Below the pieces are notes generated by a model that had not been told where the DNA came from, did no database searches, and saw only the letters and a program-made list of their open reading frames with translations. Both the position numbers and the translations under genes were made by a program. A stretch of 64,000 nt of DNA from Theocolax elegans. Its lineage: Eukaryota; Arthropoda; Insecta; Hymenoptera; Cerocephalidae. The stretch spans positions 69,355,044 to 69,419,043 of the forward strand of contig CM047430.1 of NCBI GenBank assembly GCA_026168455.1. Direction: 5' to 3'. Positions 1-12,592 of this stretch are shown here, piece after piece; position 1 is the first letter of the stretch; the number at the start of each line of letters is the position of its first letter.

Positions 1-2263
1 AACAATAGTTAAATATTATTCACAAAAATTAAATAATACTTAACGATATAAAATGTATTATCTAACCCAGTTATCAATGCCAACATACGGTGAAACAAAA
101 CAATAAAATACGAGTACAAAATGTTTAAAAGCTTGGTAATTCAATAAAACCAAACGGCCTGACTATTGGATATTAAAACTCGGAGAACTTATCCGTTAAT
201 ATTTCATTTCGTTCCTTTTTTTATTATTTAAAAAAAGGAATCTTTTTATAAGATAAAAAAATGTCCATTTAGTAATTTGTCGTCCGCAACGCAGACCGTA
301 ATCGCGAATTCTTTCCCAAGGGTCGTAAAATAATGAAGTGAAATAAACGAAGCGCGAATGCGGTTAAACGAAATGTTTATTAGACAAAACCAAACAAGTG
401 ACAACAGAAATTAAAGTAAATGGGTAATGACCACAAGTTATTGGTAAAACCCAATTAGCATTTAATTATTTAGACATGCGATACGTGAATATTATTATTA
501 AATAATATTTCAGCAATATTATTTATGTAATATATTATTAACTTACATCTGGTTGTATTGCAGCACAATTATTCAGTTTTATATGAATATTACGTTTTTA
601 TATCACAATACTGCTGAATATTATTCAAATGTTACAGATATTATAATATATATGTATATATAACGCATTCTGTTGTTATGGTAATATTGCAGTAATAACT
701 ATTTTGAACTTGTCAGTAATATCCTCAGAATACTTACACGGAGAGAAAAATTGTAGTAAATTTTTTTAAAAAGTTCAATAATTTTTTGGATTTGTGCAAT
801 CTGTTGCCGCGTCAATGAAAGTTTAGTAAAATTTAGTTTAGAGTTTTTGTAAAATTTACTGAAACTGTACTCTCCGTGTATATTTTTCGGACAACGTCTA
901 TACAATATTGCTGTAAAATTGCGTTAATATCTACAAGTACTTCAGTCAATAGTTATTGCTGCAGTATTTTTTGACCGTCAAGTATAAAAATATCATGCAA
1001 ATTAAAAACACAAGAAGAAGAGAAATACGATGAAATGATGATACTTGTTAAAAAAAAATGGATACTCCGAGTTTTTTGTGTATACTTTAATTTCATGATG
1101 GTTTATAACGACTTCATTTCTGGGCTTCTCGTTTCACTGGAGCCGCGTAGCGTTTTCTCTCTTGGCTGCCTTTCGAACGGGGCTCCCTTGCCATTCATCG
1201 AGTCATGCACACGTGAAACTTTCAGTATACTGATAATCATCACGTTACGTTGTCCTCCATATCTTTCCTTTTTTTCCTTTTCCCGTGTGAGCGCGTTAAT
1301 AATAAGAATCAGCTCGAAAGTTTCAAATGCTGGATGACTTTGTACACGTGTATCCGTGAACGTCCACTGTGACGAAATGAAGAAGAAAAATAGTACCACC
1401 GTTACATTCGGATCGGGAGTTTTAACTTTTTAAACTTCCAATGCGAGCTGCACAATTAGTCGTTAATCATCATTAATCGGTCATTAATTTAACAAGCTTT
1501 ATTATTTAAACATGAAATGGTGATTAATGGTTTGCTATACGAATACGTTAGCGTTTTCGATGTTAAAAGAAAAAATAAAGTAAAAGAACTTTGTATACTT
1601 CGTATGAAAATTAAACGCGATTTATAACTGAAATTTTATTGGTAGTCGATTGGTAACTACTTACATTTGAACGAAGCGTTATATAATTTTACTAGCAACA
1701 ATTCGTAATTATACAATAGTCGTAATCATACTAAATTTATATTTATTTTTAACATATTTTTTTAACTTTATAATTTTAACATTTAATTGAATAACAATAT
1801 AGAATATAATATAATATGTAATTAATTAACCTAGTATTTAGTTATAAACAATTTTTTTGAAACAATAAAATAAAAATAACAGTGTATTATATTTACAATA
1901 TTGTATACCTATACTTATTTAATCTTAGTCAATTACTCAAGAGTTTAAAGATACTGAAAATATTTCTACATAATACTGAATCAATTTAAAAAAATTAAAA
2001 ATAATCGACATAACAACACTTACAATCTAGTAACAAATGTGTTATTTTTCTACCCGAATAATATTTTCAACGACAACACTTGGAATATAAACTTATTCTT
2101 TGGCCATTTTACATATATTTTATGCTTTTTCATGATATTTAATGGAAAGGAGACGTACAATTTAAAATTTCAAGCAAAATTACCAAACTCAGCTAATACA
2201 TAATTTGTATTCAATTATTCATTCAAACAAATATTATTTATATTTCAATTATTTTTATTTAAG
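1..2263. other. AT-rich non-coding DNA
   Basis: No gene is recognised here. Open frames are short and have no family resemblance. A slightly GC-richer patch at about 1110-1440 is open on both strands, but it has no start or splice context that would make it a gene. A MITE-like hairpin at 735-880 is listed separately. Confidence 0.6.
735..880. mobile_element. Short MITE-like element with ACACGGAGAG termini
   Basis: The segment begins TACACGGAGAG and ends CTCTCCGTGTA. Imperfect inverted similarity continues inward (GTAGTAAATTTT on the left against the complement of AAAATTTACTGAAA on the right). Its length is 146 bp with no coding capacity. This is the architecture of a miniature non-autonomous DNA transposon. 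A longer element with similar ACACGGA ends lies near 37,473-37,964. No target-site duplication could be fixed with certainty. Confidence 0.6.
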
Positions 2264-2454
2264 TTCGCGAAATAACCAGGATATCCCGTAGTTAGTGGAG
2301 TTATCTCGGAATGCTTCAAAAATTCCCGAAATATCCAGGAAATCCCATAATTTTTGGTATTATCTCGAATTACCTCACAAATTCCCGAAATATCCCAGAA
2401 ATTCTGTAAGTAGTGGAGTTATTTCGGAATAACTCAGAAATTTCCGAAATATCA
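2264..2454. repeat. Tandem repeat, three 59-bp units plus a partial
   Basis: Three consecutive units of exactly 59 bp start at 2264, 2323 and 2382, each opening TTCGCGAAAT or TTCCCGAAAT. A partial fourth unit (TTTCCGAAATATC) follows. The units are diverged but collinear. A short run of ACCGGACAC-type repeats follows at about 2498-2555. No function is visible. Confidence 0.75.
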
Positions 2455-2559
2455 GCGTGAAACCCTTCCACTCCACACATAGTCCTAATTCTTACAACCG
2501 GACACCGAACATCGCCCGCCGGGCACCGGACACCGGTCTTTGGACACCGGACAACGGAT

Positions 2560-4230
2560 GAATTTTAATATAATATAGAAGATTTTTCTGCCACCCAACA
2601 TTATATTTTTTTTTACTTTCGGATCGTAATGCCTTACGGATTCGTCCAGATTTTTCATATTGAACGTTCAACTTTGTTATCGGGAAAAAGTTCTCGTTTT
2701 GTATAATGATCGGCAGTTATTTCAATACTTCGACCAATAACAAAAATTAATTTGAGTCTTCATTTTATGTTAATAACTAAAAAAGAAGCAATTGAAAATA
2801 GACAGTTATTTGTTAACAAAATTTATTGAATAATTAAGTGATTATTATTACTAACCTCGTTAAACATGCTGAAACGATATACTAGGGAAAAAATAATTCA
2901 AATTTTGTCATCTAGTAGTGACAAATGAAGTATTATTAATATCTAATTGAAAAAAAAAAACATTTTTCTACAACAAAAAATTAAGTGGAGTAAGTATAGA
3001 AATATTAGAATTAAATTAAAAATTAGAAATGTATAGAAACAATGTATTTTCTTACCTTTGTTAACGTGTTACAATCGATACACACTAATATTTTCACACC
3101 AATTATTAAAACAGCTGTTTCTCTCGAACGGAATATATACCGCAAATTCAGAAGATAGTAAAGTTAACTTTTGTATACTATTTCTTTCCTAATTGAAATT
3201 AAAAATTAATTTTTTTAACATTTCATAAAACTAATTATACATTGTTCGTAATAAATAAAACAGAGCGTTATAACGAGCGTTGTGTAACAGTTCATTGACG
3301 TGTAATATTAACATTTATGACACGTCAATCAAAAGTGTCAATTCAGTTATACATTATTATTTTATAAAGTACAAAAAACTTTTATACATATATGAATGTG
3401 CGTATATACACACATACATATGCATATATATATATATGCATTAATTATTCCCTGTGTTGGCATGATAACGTTTCCTTTTTAACGTAGCGTCCCCAAATAA
3501 AATAATAGGGTATCTCATTTTAATCGAATATTTTAAATTGTGTTTGGAAAATAATTTATCAATGAAGCTCACGAATGCTGCTTCTTTTATCACTTTATTT
3601 TTTCCATTAATCTTTTGAACATTAGAAGACTCCTTTCACTAGAATGTTCTAAATGAACTTAGTTATTGTTTCTCGAGGTTAGCTGAATTAAGAAAGTAAA
3701 TTTTGATATAATTAAGTAGCGTGTAATTGTAGTTATGTTATTATTTATTTATTACCAGAATAAAAATTACATAATTTTACAATAATGTAACTGCCTGTAG
3801 AGATAAAATCCTTTTATCTGTGCACAGGCCTGGTGCGATATAACATTACTTACTAAACTACTAATTAACAAAAACTCTTACTCTAAGTTACTTACAAAAA
3901 ACAAAAAAATTTAAACTTAAATACATAAAAAAACCAATTTAAAAACACAAAAAAGGAAAAGTAGCATAATTCCCAACACACATGTAGTATCACTAGTATA
4001 CTACACAGTCTTATTGTATTTACTACCAGAACTTAATTAACACGTTATTACTTCAAACATTTTTTCTCACAATGGATTTTTGTCAATCTTATGGACTTTT
4101 AACAATATAAGTACATATAGCTACAAAGATAATAAAAATTTGATCAGATAAGTTAACTCAAATAATATTTATAAAACTTATTTCTTTCCTTCAACTTACT
4201 TCCTTAAACTTTAATTAATTATTTCCTCTG
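2560..4230. other. Non-coding AT-rich stretch
   Basis: No gene, RNA or clear element is recognised. The stretch holds microsatellite-like TATATG/ACACAT runs near 3385-3440. A TTATTTATTTATTACCAG motif near 3739 could be the 3' tail of a LINE on the minus strand, but it is too short to support alone. Confidence 0.5.
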
Positions 4231-4473
4231 TGACGAGTGACGATACCAAGATGGTCACTCGAAATGGTTCTCTGTCGCGTGTCTCACACGACCGTCGGAT
4301 GAGACCGTACAAGAAACAGAAGGGAGGGGGAATGATGGAAAGTCGAAGAGACTCATTCTCTCGTGTGCCACCGAGGAGCGAGGTACCCCAGGGGAAGTAG
4401 GAGAACGTTAGAGGAGAAGGAAAAGTTCCACGCTATAGAGAGAACAAGTAAGGCCCTCTTCTTTATTTAATCA

Positions 4474-4571
4474 GGCTAGCAGTAACTCACCCGAGAAGGG
4501 CAACGTGCCCGCAAACCCGCGCGCTCTCCTCGTGCGGCGATTTCGCGTCCGAGTGTTCCTTCATCGTGATC
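4474..4571 (+). repeat. Left copy of a ~95-bp inverted repeat flanking the retroelement
   Basis: This GC-rich segment reappears as its reverse complement at 7331-7425 with few mismatches and one 3-nt length difference. Both copies end at the same sequence (CATCGTGATC). The left copy runs directly into the integrase fragment. The two copies enclose the env-like region, so part of the element was probably duplicated in inverse orientation. Confidence 0.75.
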
Positions 4572-5243
4572 TATTACGATAAGGGTCGTCGCTTCGTCGA
4601 GTACGAGACGGGCGACCTAGTTTGGCAGCATAACGAGGTGCTCTCCTAAGCCGTTCATAACGTGTCGGCTAAGCTTACACCGAAATACAGAGGGCCGTAT
4701 TTAGTCTCGAGAGCCATTAGTGCGAACACCTACTCATTGATCGACGGGGACGGGGACTCAGATCCCTTCTTGGGAGAGCTCTCTCGGGAAATTGAGAAGT
4801 TGGCCGCGAGTTTACCATCGGCGGCCAACGCAGGTCCATCCGAAGAGGCGAGACCCGGTCCTCTAGAGCGAGACATGCGAGGGTGGTCGGGGGACCTTTG
4901 AGCGGACTGGAAGAGGCTGGAAACCCAACTCGACGCCGCCTGGACAGCGCAATTGGAGGCTGAGGCGCAGGAGCGCCTAGCATATGGGGCCCTCGTAGAC
5001 TTCCACCGCAATTACGGAGAGGAAGCGAGTCAGGCCGTCGTAGCATGGCGAGAGGACATCAACGACCGGACAGAGCAACTGACATACCTGGATATCCTCC
5101 GACAGAGCCAACGTGATCGTCGCCGCCAAGCCCGACTCCGCGATGAGCATAATCCAGAGGATCACGCTGTCCTTAAGGCCATAGTTACGAAACCATTAAG
5201 GAGCATCATGACTTCTTCTATCCGATTGAATCCGGAGATGTGA
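4554..5243 (+). pseudogene. Broken retroelement pol C-terminus (integrase GPY/F region)
   Basis: One reading frame carries the tail of a Ty3/gypsy-type integrase. A YETGDLVWQ-like segment is followed by SAKLTPKYRGPYLV, the GPY/F module found at the C-terminus of gypsy and retroviral integrases. The frame has two in-frame stops, TAA at 4647-4649 and TGA at 4899-4901, and continues in register through an acidic linker and a charged, probably coiled-coil tail to a TGA at 5241-5243. Protease, reverse transcriptase, RNase H and the catalytic integrase core are absent upstream, so this is a 5'-truncated remnant. Base composition is far more GC-rich than the surroundings. The call to the gypsy superfamily rests on the GPY/F motif. 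The assignment of the tail is inference. Confidence 0.7.
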
Positions 5244-5419
5244 ATCGTTTTAAAGCTATCCACGCTTCGTACCTCGACAAATAGACTAACATCGTGAAGG
5301 ACCGCCCCAGGAATAAAGAAGACGAATTTAAGGGAGTGGCACCTCATCTAACTAAGGCTGATTCAGCTCCACAAGCCATTTATATAGGCCATAAGGGACG
5401 TGCACGCAAATACAGGCAG

Positions 5420-7052
5420 CAAAATTCCTGTTATGCAACTAATAATCCATCATGACTATGTGGGCCCACAGTTACCCTATTGATGATGGTTCATTTCTCT
5501 TTGATTAACGCAGATTGTGTTCAGTTAGTTATAATCAAGCCACGGAACTTTGTATCGTCATCGCTCGCGATGAAGCAGGAGGGCCAAGTCGTTGTCCCAA
5601 TAACTTTAGATCTTTACGAGCATACTACAATATGCAACACCACGCGTCAGCACATAAGTCTGGTTGAGATTTTCAAGTTTTCACATTCTCATATGGAGAC
5701 GCTCCGATTATTGATACGCTCACGACAAAGAAGAATTGCACCACTAGTTATGGCTGGGGCTGCCTTACTGATCTCAACCCTTGCCTCTCTCGGCTTTTCT
5801 TTTTCCATACGAATAGAGTGACTATAAATGATCTTCGGAGTAAGATGACTAATATTAGACTTAAGATGTTCGAGTCTAACGCTTATGTTGAAAGAATGTT
5901 TAAAGCCTCCTCCGACGATTCAAGGCAGAATTTTATCACCGTGCGTAGAGATATGGATAATCTATTTTTTTATTATCAGTCCATGATCTGCGTGAGCTCG
6001 CGAGAGACTATCGACCTGGTGATGTATCATTACCATCTCAAAATATATGACGATCTGGTCGAAGCGGCGTATTCTGGGAGGCTTACGACTCATATAATAT
6101 CGCCTACACAGTTTAAAAATATAATATCTCAAATTCCCGATCTTTCGTCATCCATTTATTATAAAAGTTTGCATATGGCCTATCAATACGCAAGCGTATA
6201 TTTCGATATGCATAACATCGTCGACGGCACCCTAAAGGGGGTGCTTATGTTACCTATAATCAATCGTTATGAGAATCTAATTATGCAGGTCGGTGTTACC
6301 CAGGTGCAGAACTCTAATACCTTGTGGATCCTAGAGCCCCTGTTCTTTACAGAGCGAGGCAAGCCCAGTGTTTTCAAGTGTGACAAAATGGGCTTCCATT
6401 ACATGCGTTCCCACAAGGATCTCTCATCTTCGCTGCACCATCGTATTACCAATCCAATGTCCTTTATTGTAGGTGACGGTTTTATATTTGTCTCTCCAAA
6501 TGAGAAGGTTCATGTGTTAACGGACGATAATGACTTAGCAAGGACTTAGTTGGACCTCTTTTTTGCTCTAACGATAACATTCGATCAATTTTAATTAACG
6601 GATATATGGTATATATATACACTACAGTGGAGTATACACACGCCGACGATGCCTCAATAGATGTACCTTTATTCAACGGCACTTTTGATATTTCTGATAC
6701 CACCGATGCTATTCGTGCTGACTTTATAAAGTTTAAGAAAGGAATGTTATCTCCCAATTCATACCTATCATCTCTTACTCGTTTTTCCATGCTATATACC
6801 ATTATGTTTGGATTGGCTGCATATGTAATCTATGATATTTGGGAAAAGAGGAAAGCGTCGAAGTCTCCCCCTAACCACGTTCCCTCGCAAAAAGGTGATG
6901 AGGGTGCGGCGCCGTTGAATGTACTAAATTTAAATTGCTCACCATCGGACCCTAGTGATAGGCGAGTTTCGCGTCCACTAACTAAGCGTGCCCTAATCCC
7001 GCGTGATGACATGGATATCTATCAAGCTTTGAACATGCCTCGCTCCTCTTAG
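5420..7052 (+). pseudogene. Env-like glycoprotein remnant of an endogenous retroelement
   Basis: Three open pieces in different frames follow the integrase fragment. The first (to 5821) ends in a basic cluster RSRQRR followed by an apolar stretch, which resembles a furin-type site and fusion peptide. The second (about 5818-6549) is a ~240-residue ectodomain-like segment. The third (about 6606-7052) has a membrane-spanning stretch followed by a basic, proline-rich cytoplasmic tail. This order is that of an insect retroelement or viral envelope protein. A frame change near 5820 and a stop and frame change at 6547-6606 break it. The N-terminal surface part is short or missing. Whether the source is an errantivirus-type F protein or another captured viral glycoprotein cannot be decided by eye. 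It is inactive as it stands. Confidence 0.6.
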
Positions 7053-7330
7053 GATTGGTATCGATCACTGAAGTTGATACGGAGATACCGTCCTATACAG
7101 TGTTTACTCGGTTCCATAATTGGTTTCTTTCCTTAATAAAAATATCATACTTATGGTTCGATATTATTCCTTAACTCTAGAAAAATAATGGTGGATGTAG
7201 GTAACCGTACCAACTCCGTGATACCCCGTGCATTGGGGACCAAATCCCGCACACCATTCCATGGCTCTCTGCATAATGACTAAGTCGCGGGCGCGTTAAA
7301 TATACGGGGTTACGCAGATGGTCGGGACGC
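7053..7330. other. Possible 3' flank or LTR remnant of the retroelement
   Basis: This non-coding, moderately GC-rich segment lies between the env-like tail and the right inverted repeat. It may include a 3' untranslated or LTR portion. No matching second LTR is visible upstream in the window, so the assignment is tentative. Confidence 0.3.
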
Positions 7331-7425
7331 GATCACGATGAAGGAACACTCGGACGCGAAATCGCCGCACGAGAGTGCGCGGGTTTGCGGACACGTTGCC
7401 CTTTTCGGGTGAGTTACTGCTAACC
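7331..7425 (-). repeat. Right copy of the ~95-bp inverted repeat flanking the retroelement
   Basis: This is the reverse complement of 4474-4571. The minus-strand open frame containing it extends further (about 7310-7640) with retroelement-like composition. More element-derived sequence is therefore probably present beyond the repeat. Confidence 0.75.
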
Positions 7426-7644
7426 GTACTAACCTTGCTAAATTGCTAAGACTCACGTCTGCATCTTCTAGATTCGTGTCTACGGAAGTGGGCTCGTTTC
7501 GAGCTCCACACCAACGTACGCAGTAGCCGTCAAGGAAACGACGAGCTACCGACGAGGTGTTCCGGTTGTGCGCGAAGGTAAGTTCGTTGCGTACAACCTC
7601 GGGCCGACTATCCCCCGCATTGTCCCCGTGCAATGAATCTTGTT

Positions 7645-8421
7645 TTTTTTTATTTAAATGTATATTAGAGCATTGTTTTAAAATAAGTATTGCAGTTGTT
7701 AGATTAGTTAATAATTTATCGTTTATCACATATTTGACACTGTTTAAAATAAACTGGATAATAGCTTTTGTTTTGTACAAATGTTCACTATATTCACAGC
7801 TTAAAATGGAGTTATAAATAAATTGTCCTAGTATTTACATAGTGCATCTATCTCCAAGTTCCACAAAATCTTTAATATTATTAATGATGAGCAGTACATT
7901 TATAAATAAGATATAAAAATTTGTTTTTGAACAAATAGTGTCAAAGATAATCATTTACTATTAGAAGTCTCATAATTACAGAACATCACGTAGTTTTATA
8001 AATTCAATAGTTAAATTAATTTTGATTTGTATAGAGACAGCTTTGTTCTTTCGATTATCATCACAAAGAACTTATATACAGTCAGTTATTTTGATTTTAT
8101 AATTTTAAAGTACAATAGTATAATGAAAATAAGGATTGAAGAATTGTTTTTCGAAAACAAGAAATTCTACCTAACAGATTCTTTAAATTTTTCTGGACAT
8201 ACTCTATCTATTGTTACAAATTTCATAGTGTTCATCACTTCATATTTAAGAAGCACATTTACGGAAAATAAATCTAGGGAATAAGCAAAGAACCATCAGT
8301 TATTCCATAAATTTTTCGTTCAATTTTCCTTACATTTGTCACAATTGCTAAATTGTTTAAAAATTGTACATATATATGCATATTCATTTGAACATATGTA
8401 TATATGTATACAATAATGAAG
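7645..8421. other. AT-rich spacer downstream of SLC25A32
   Basis: No gene is seen. The stretch separates the retroelement remnant from the 3' end of the minus-strand carrier gene. It may include part of that gene's 3' untranslated region. Confidence 0.5.
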
Positions 8422-8580
8422 CGTGGCAGAAGCACTTGGATTTTAGGAAACAGTAAAAAATTAATTATAAAAAAATAGTTTCGTTACTTCTTGATACTGT
8501 ATATAAAAAATATATTTTTGGTCATCATGTTATTCACCTGTGGTCTGATAAACTAATCATACAGAAACACTTCTGCCACG
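8422..8580. repeat. Small inverted repeat near the 3' end of the carrier gene
   Basis: CGTGGCAGAAGCACTT at 8422-8437 pairs with AAACACTTCTGCCACG at 8565-8580, with about 13 of 16 positions complementary. The repeat lies 58 bp beyond the carrier stop codon, so it is probably in the 3' untranslated region. It looks like a degraded MITE and would fold into a hairpin in the transcript. Confidence 0.5.
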
Positions 8581-8638
8581 AAATTTTTATACTCAATATC
8601 TTAATGCTAAATGTGCATTCTGCATTATTCGAAATAAA

Positions 8639-11152
8639 CTATTTTTTTTCAGTAAAATCGCTGACAGATTCATAAATAAAATAAATTAAACAAACATTCG
8701 GCAATACATGCAGAAAATATGGCGCTATGCCTTTATAAAAACCCCTAAATCCTTCTAACCTCCATATACATTCAATGCAGTGCATTGTTCCTTTATAGTT
8801 GTGGTGATGATCCTGCAATCTAGCCCTCACTACTTGGTATGGATACGTCAATACTGCCGCAAATAATTTCGAAATAGCTGCACATGTGATATACTCGACT
8901 GTACCCTAAAATTAGATATAAACAATTATTTACATTTTAATAACAAAAATATATTGTAAATCAATAAATAAACTATTGTACATACAAGTTTTGAATTAAT
9001 TGGTTTAAATTTGTATAAATTATATCTAACTTTCATCTCTTCGTACGCCATAAATTGAATAGCACCATGAGAAACACCAAACAGTCCAGGAACAAAACCC
9101 TGTAAGAAAATTATTAGGAAACTGTACAATTATTCACAGTTACTTTATAATCTTAATAGGATCATCAGGCTCTGGGAGTTAACAGTAAAATTCTTAAAAA
9201 TTGCACTACGCTCACTGTGTGGTTGTTTGTCATAATATCTCTATTAGCTAATTTTTAAGAAAGTATCGCAGAGTCTGATTATCTCTCTTGTTTACTGCAC
9301 TAAAGAAAACAAGTGCTACTATACTAGTAATTGAAAACATATTATGATGTATATTAAGTTACTCTTTACTATTATAATTAAAATAAAAACCTTATATAGT
9401 CCTCTGAATCCTTCATGTGTTACAATTTTTTTTAATGCATCAATCATGCCTGAATATTGCTTTGATTCCGGTAGATATCTGTCTTCGGCGTATTGCAAAC
9501 ATAGCCTTGTCTTAATTACCCAAATTGGATTGGTCACTAATAATGTCAGGATTCCAGATTCGCTAGCAGCAAGCATGTGCATCCAGAGTCCCAGAGGTTC
9601 TTCAGTATTACCATTTTGTATCCAAGTTTTTATGCAATTATACCTACATACAATAAAAATATGGTTAATATTAGTATATAATCTTTTTTGTACAACAAGT
9701 ACCAATTAATTTTATATAACTTACAAAAAGAAATAGGAACCCCAAGAAGTTGCAGATCCTAATACATTTGGAGTAATACCTCGATATAATCCAGTATATC
9801 CTTCTTTTTTTACAATTTGTACAAAAGCCTTCCATGCTCCACTATACTGTCGATACTGCACCTGCCCATCGTTAACTGAAATAATTTTAAATGATACTAT
9901 AAAACAAAAGAACTGACAAAGTTTAAATTAGTCTTACTTATTGCTATTATAAAATAAGGTATCTTGTACTCATGTTCCATTTAAAAAAAAGTTACAAAAT
10001 GTATTAAACAATTCAACACAAGTCAATTAAATTTCTTATTGATGATACTGATCGAATTAAAATGAATAATTTATTTAGAATAAAAAGTTAATTAATTTAT
10101 ACAAATACAACTTAGCAAAACACAATTGTTTATTGGAAAATATAATGATACAATTATGTAAGTTAAACAATTTTTAATATAAATATAATAAATATAATTA
10201 TATTTATGTAAGCATTTGTAATATTCATTTTCAGCACAACTAAAAATTGACCTTTATTGCATCACCCTTAAAACCCGTAAAAACTTCACGAGGCAATGGT
10301 TATTGTAATAACCATTAAGGTAATACTACGTATTTAAGTACAAGTATTTAATATTCCTCTTCATTGCACAAACAAGCAAAAGGATACGTACACGTATATA
10401 TAAATATTTATAAATAACCAATTCGACTATAGTTAGAATATTAACTAAATTAATCAATTGCAGAAATTGCTTTATTTTGTTGTAAATACAAAAATAAATA
10501 GGAAAACAGAAAATAATGTCAATATCGAAATAAATAAACCTAAAAAGTTAAATTTAGTAAGATATACATCATGTAATTGTCCATAAGTCTGATGCTAGTA
10601 AGATAGAGGTTGCTTGAGGAATCTTGCATCAGACTTAATTTCCTACATTTGTGTAGTAACGACCAACCGTTACAGAATTCAACGCATTGCTATCGGAAAA
10701 ACTTTCCAAGCACAATTGCACAACGCGATTGAACCAACGAAACGCTATGATAAATCAACGAAAAAGATTAATCGAGAACGCGAGGGTCTTATCGCGAAGC
10801 GCACGTGTGTGCAACAGAAGAGAGAGCGAGAGAGAGAGAAAGAGAAAGAGAGCGTGTCAGGTTATGTCTTAAATAATTGAAAAATAAGAAAGGTAGAAAA
10901 CTTACCAGCAAACCGGACCTTTAATAGATCCAAAGGATGCAACGCCAAGGTTGAAACGGTACCACCAGCAACCCCGGCAGCCAAATATTCGTACTTTAAA
11001 TGACTAAACAAATTTTTCCTTGGGTTGGTCGTTTTGATCGACGTACCCATCTCGTCGTCGAGTGTTGGATGCCCCAGCTGTTCAGTCTTCGTTACCGCAA
11101 TTTTGACTCCTCTTTTATCATCCTTCCCTTCGGATCCTTTATTATCATCCAC
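8639..11152 (-). CDS. SLC25A32: Mitochondrial folate/FAD carrier, SLC25A32 type
   Basis: Five minus-strand exons join into 343 residues: 11152-10906, 9875-9725, 9643-9391, 9099-8986 and 8905-8639 (TAG stop). Every junction has GT donors and AG acceptors, and the phases agree. The protein has the three-fold repeat of mitochondrial carriers with signatures [20 protein letters not shown] and [10 protein letters not shown]. The atypical second and third motifs, and the segment [15 protein letters not shown], are diagnostic of the SLC25A32 folate/FAD branch rather than ADP/ATP or phosphate carriers. It is predicted to sit in the inner mitochondrial membrane with six helices and supply the matrix with folate or FAD. 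The human protein is 315 residues; the extra length here is a charged N-terminal extension of about 40 residues. The most upstream ATG in exon 1 was chosen as the start, and a shorter start at a later Met is possible. Intron 1 (9876-10905) is the longest. Confidence 0.92.
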
Positions 11153-12592
11153 TCTGCACCGAGTGATAATATTCGAAGCAGGCAGGATTGCTCTAACAAT
11201 CTATCACTGTGGGCGCGCGTGTTTTCTTCGAAAATTTGTATCTCTATATACCTATATCTGATTTACACTTTTATTTTCTTATGCACATATATATATATAT
11301 ATGTGTGTGTGTGTATGTATGTATACGCGTCTCGTTATGCAATTTACAGAGGACAACTCTTTTTTGACTGTTTAGTTAAAATCGATGGATATACTTATAT
11401 GTACTTTGTGCACGTTCGTTTCTCGACTTTGAACGAATCAAGAGAGCGACTATCTCTTCTCGCACACTTCCCTTACCGGACTGTCCCATGTGAGTTTCTA
11501 ACGATTTTTCAAGGCTATTCTATATTTCGCCTCTTTTCTTACACGCGTCACTCTTTACCTCGCGTATTTTACTTTAAACTATAATTCTGCTGCAGTTCTG
11601 ACACTTCTGACCGGTTACTCGCATTTAATATATTCGAGCTAGAAATTTTCCTTTATAAAAACGAGTGTATATCGATGCACAGATAAAACACAAAAATGTA
11701 ATTAAGTATCTGCATTAAAAATGTACTATGCGAAAAATAATTAATAAATGTTATTTAAACGATTCTATAACGATTGAACGCTTTTGCAGTATTATGAATT
11801 TACTCGGCGCGTAACGTGACGGTAAATCCATAACGTAAATTACGTCAACCAGATATATATAAATTGTATCTATATATCGATTTATCTTTGACAGATAATA
11901 AGAGAATAATGGAGAAAATTTATATATAATACGACAAGAGATAAGATACTTTAGTTTGAAAATTTTTTTCTTACACTGTAAGTACTCGTTTCGATTCACG
12001 ATTATTATTATCACCGAGTTTTCGAGCACTTCGAATAATGGGAGGGAGTATGTAGTGCATATGTGTATTTTTGAAAATATACTGCACGAAAATGTACGGA
12101 AAATCTCAGCGCGCGTATGCATTCGTTCGAGTAGAATACGTGACGGACGCAAATTTTCGACGCGTTGAAAAATCCTAAGCGGTATTTTTAAAATAATCTA
12201 AAAATAAGTAAATTATTCGTCCACGTGTGTTGTGTGTATATACATATACAAGTTACGTCAATCCTCCGATATTTCGCAATACGCGTTTAAAATTAATAAT
12301 TATATTGCTTTTAATTTAAACGAAAATGTAATTTACAATAATGCAGATTGATTTATCATTTACTATGTATCATTTAATTAATGTATTTAAACGTATTAAA
12401 TGTAGCCTTCAGTTATGTGTGTGTGTGTGGTTTGTGTGTAAGTAATTTTTCGCGCTCTACATTAATTGTTTAAATCATATTTAGTAATATTAATCAATGT
12501 AAATTTTTTAATTATTACAATTTTGTTACAATTATAAAAAATTTTTTTTTATTTACATATATAGTAATACACACAACATTGACTTTTTAAAC
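11153..12592. promoter_or_regulatory. Upstream region of SLC25A32
   Basis: This stretch precedes the carrier start codon on the minus strand and should contain its promoter and leader. It includes a TA/TG microsatellite (about 11,285-11,325). No other gene is recognised, and no specific core promoter element can be fixed. Confidence 0.35.

Noticed and set aside
1035..1399. Open frames of about 100 codons on both strands
   Set aside because: Mutually overlapping, with no motif and no supporting splice or regulatory context.
3739..3760. TTATTTATTTATTACCAG, possibly a LINE 3' end on the minus strand (similar motif at 14,534-14,556)
   Set aside because: Only a short tail-like motif is shared, and no reverse-transcriptase or endonuclease frame is adjacent.
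10614..10880. Plus-strand open frame of 88 codons
   Set aside because: It lies in intron 1 of the minus-strand carrier gene, ends in an AGAG repeat and has no family resemblance.
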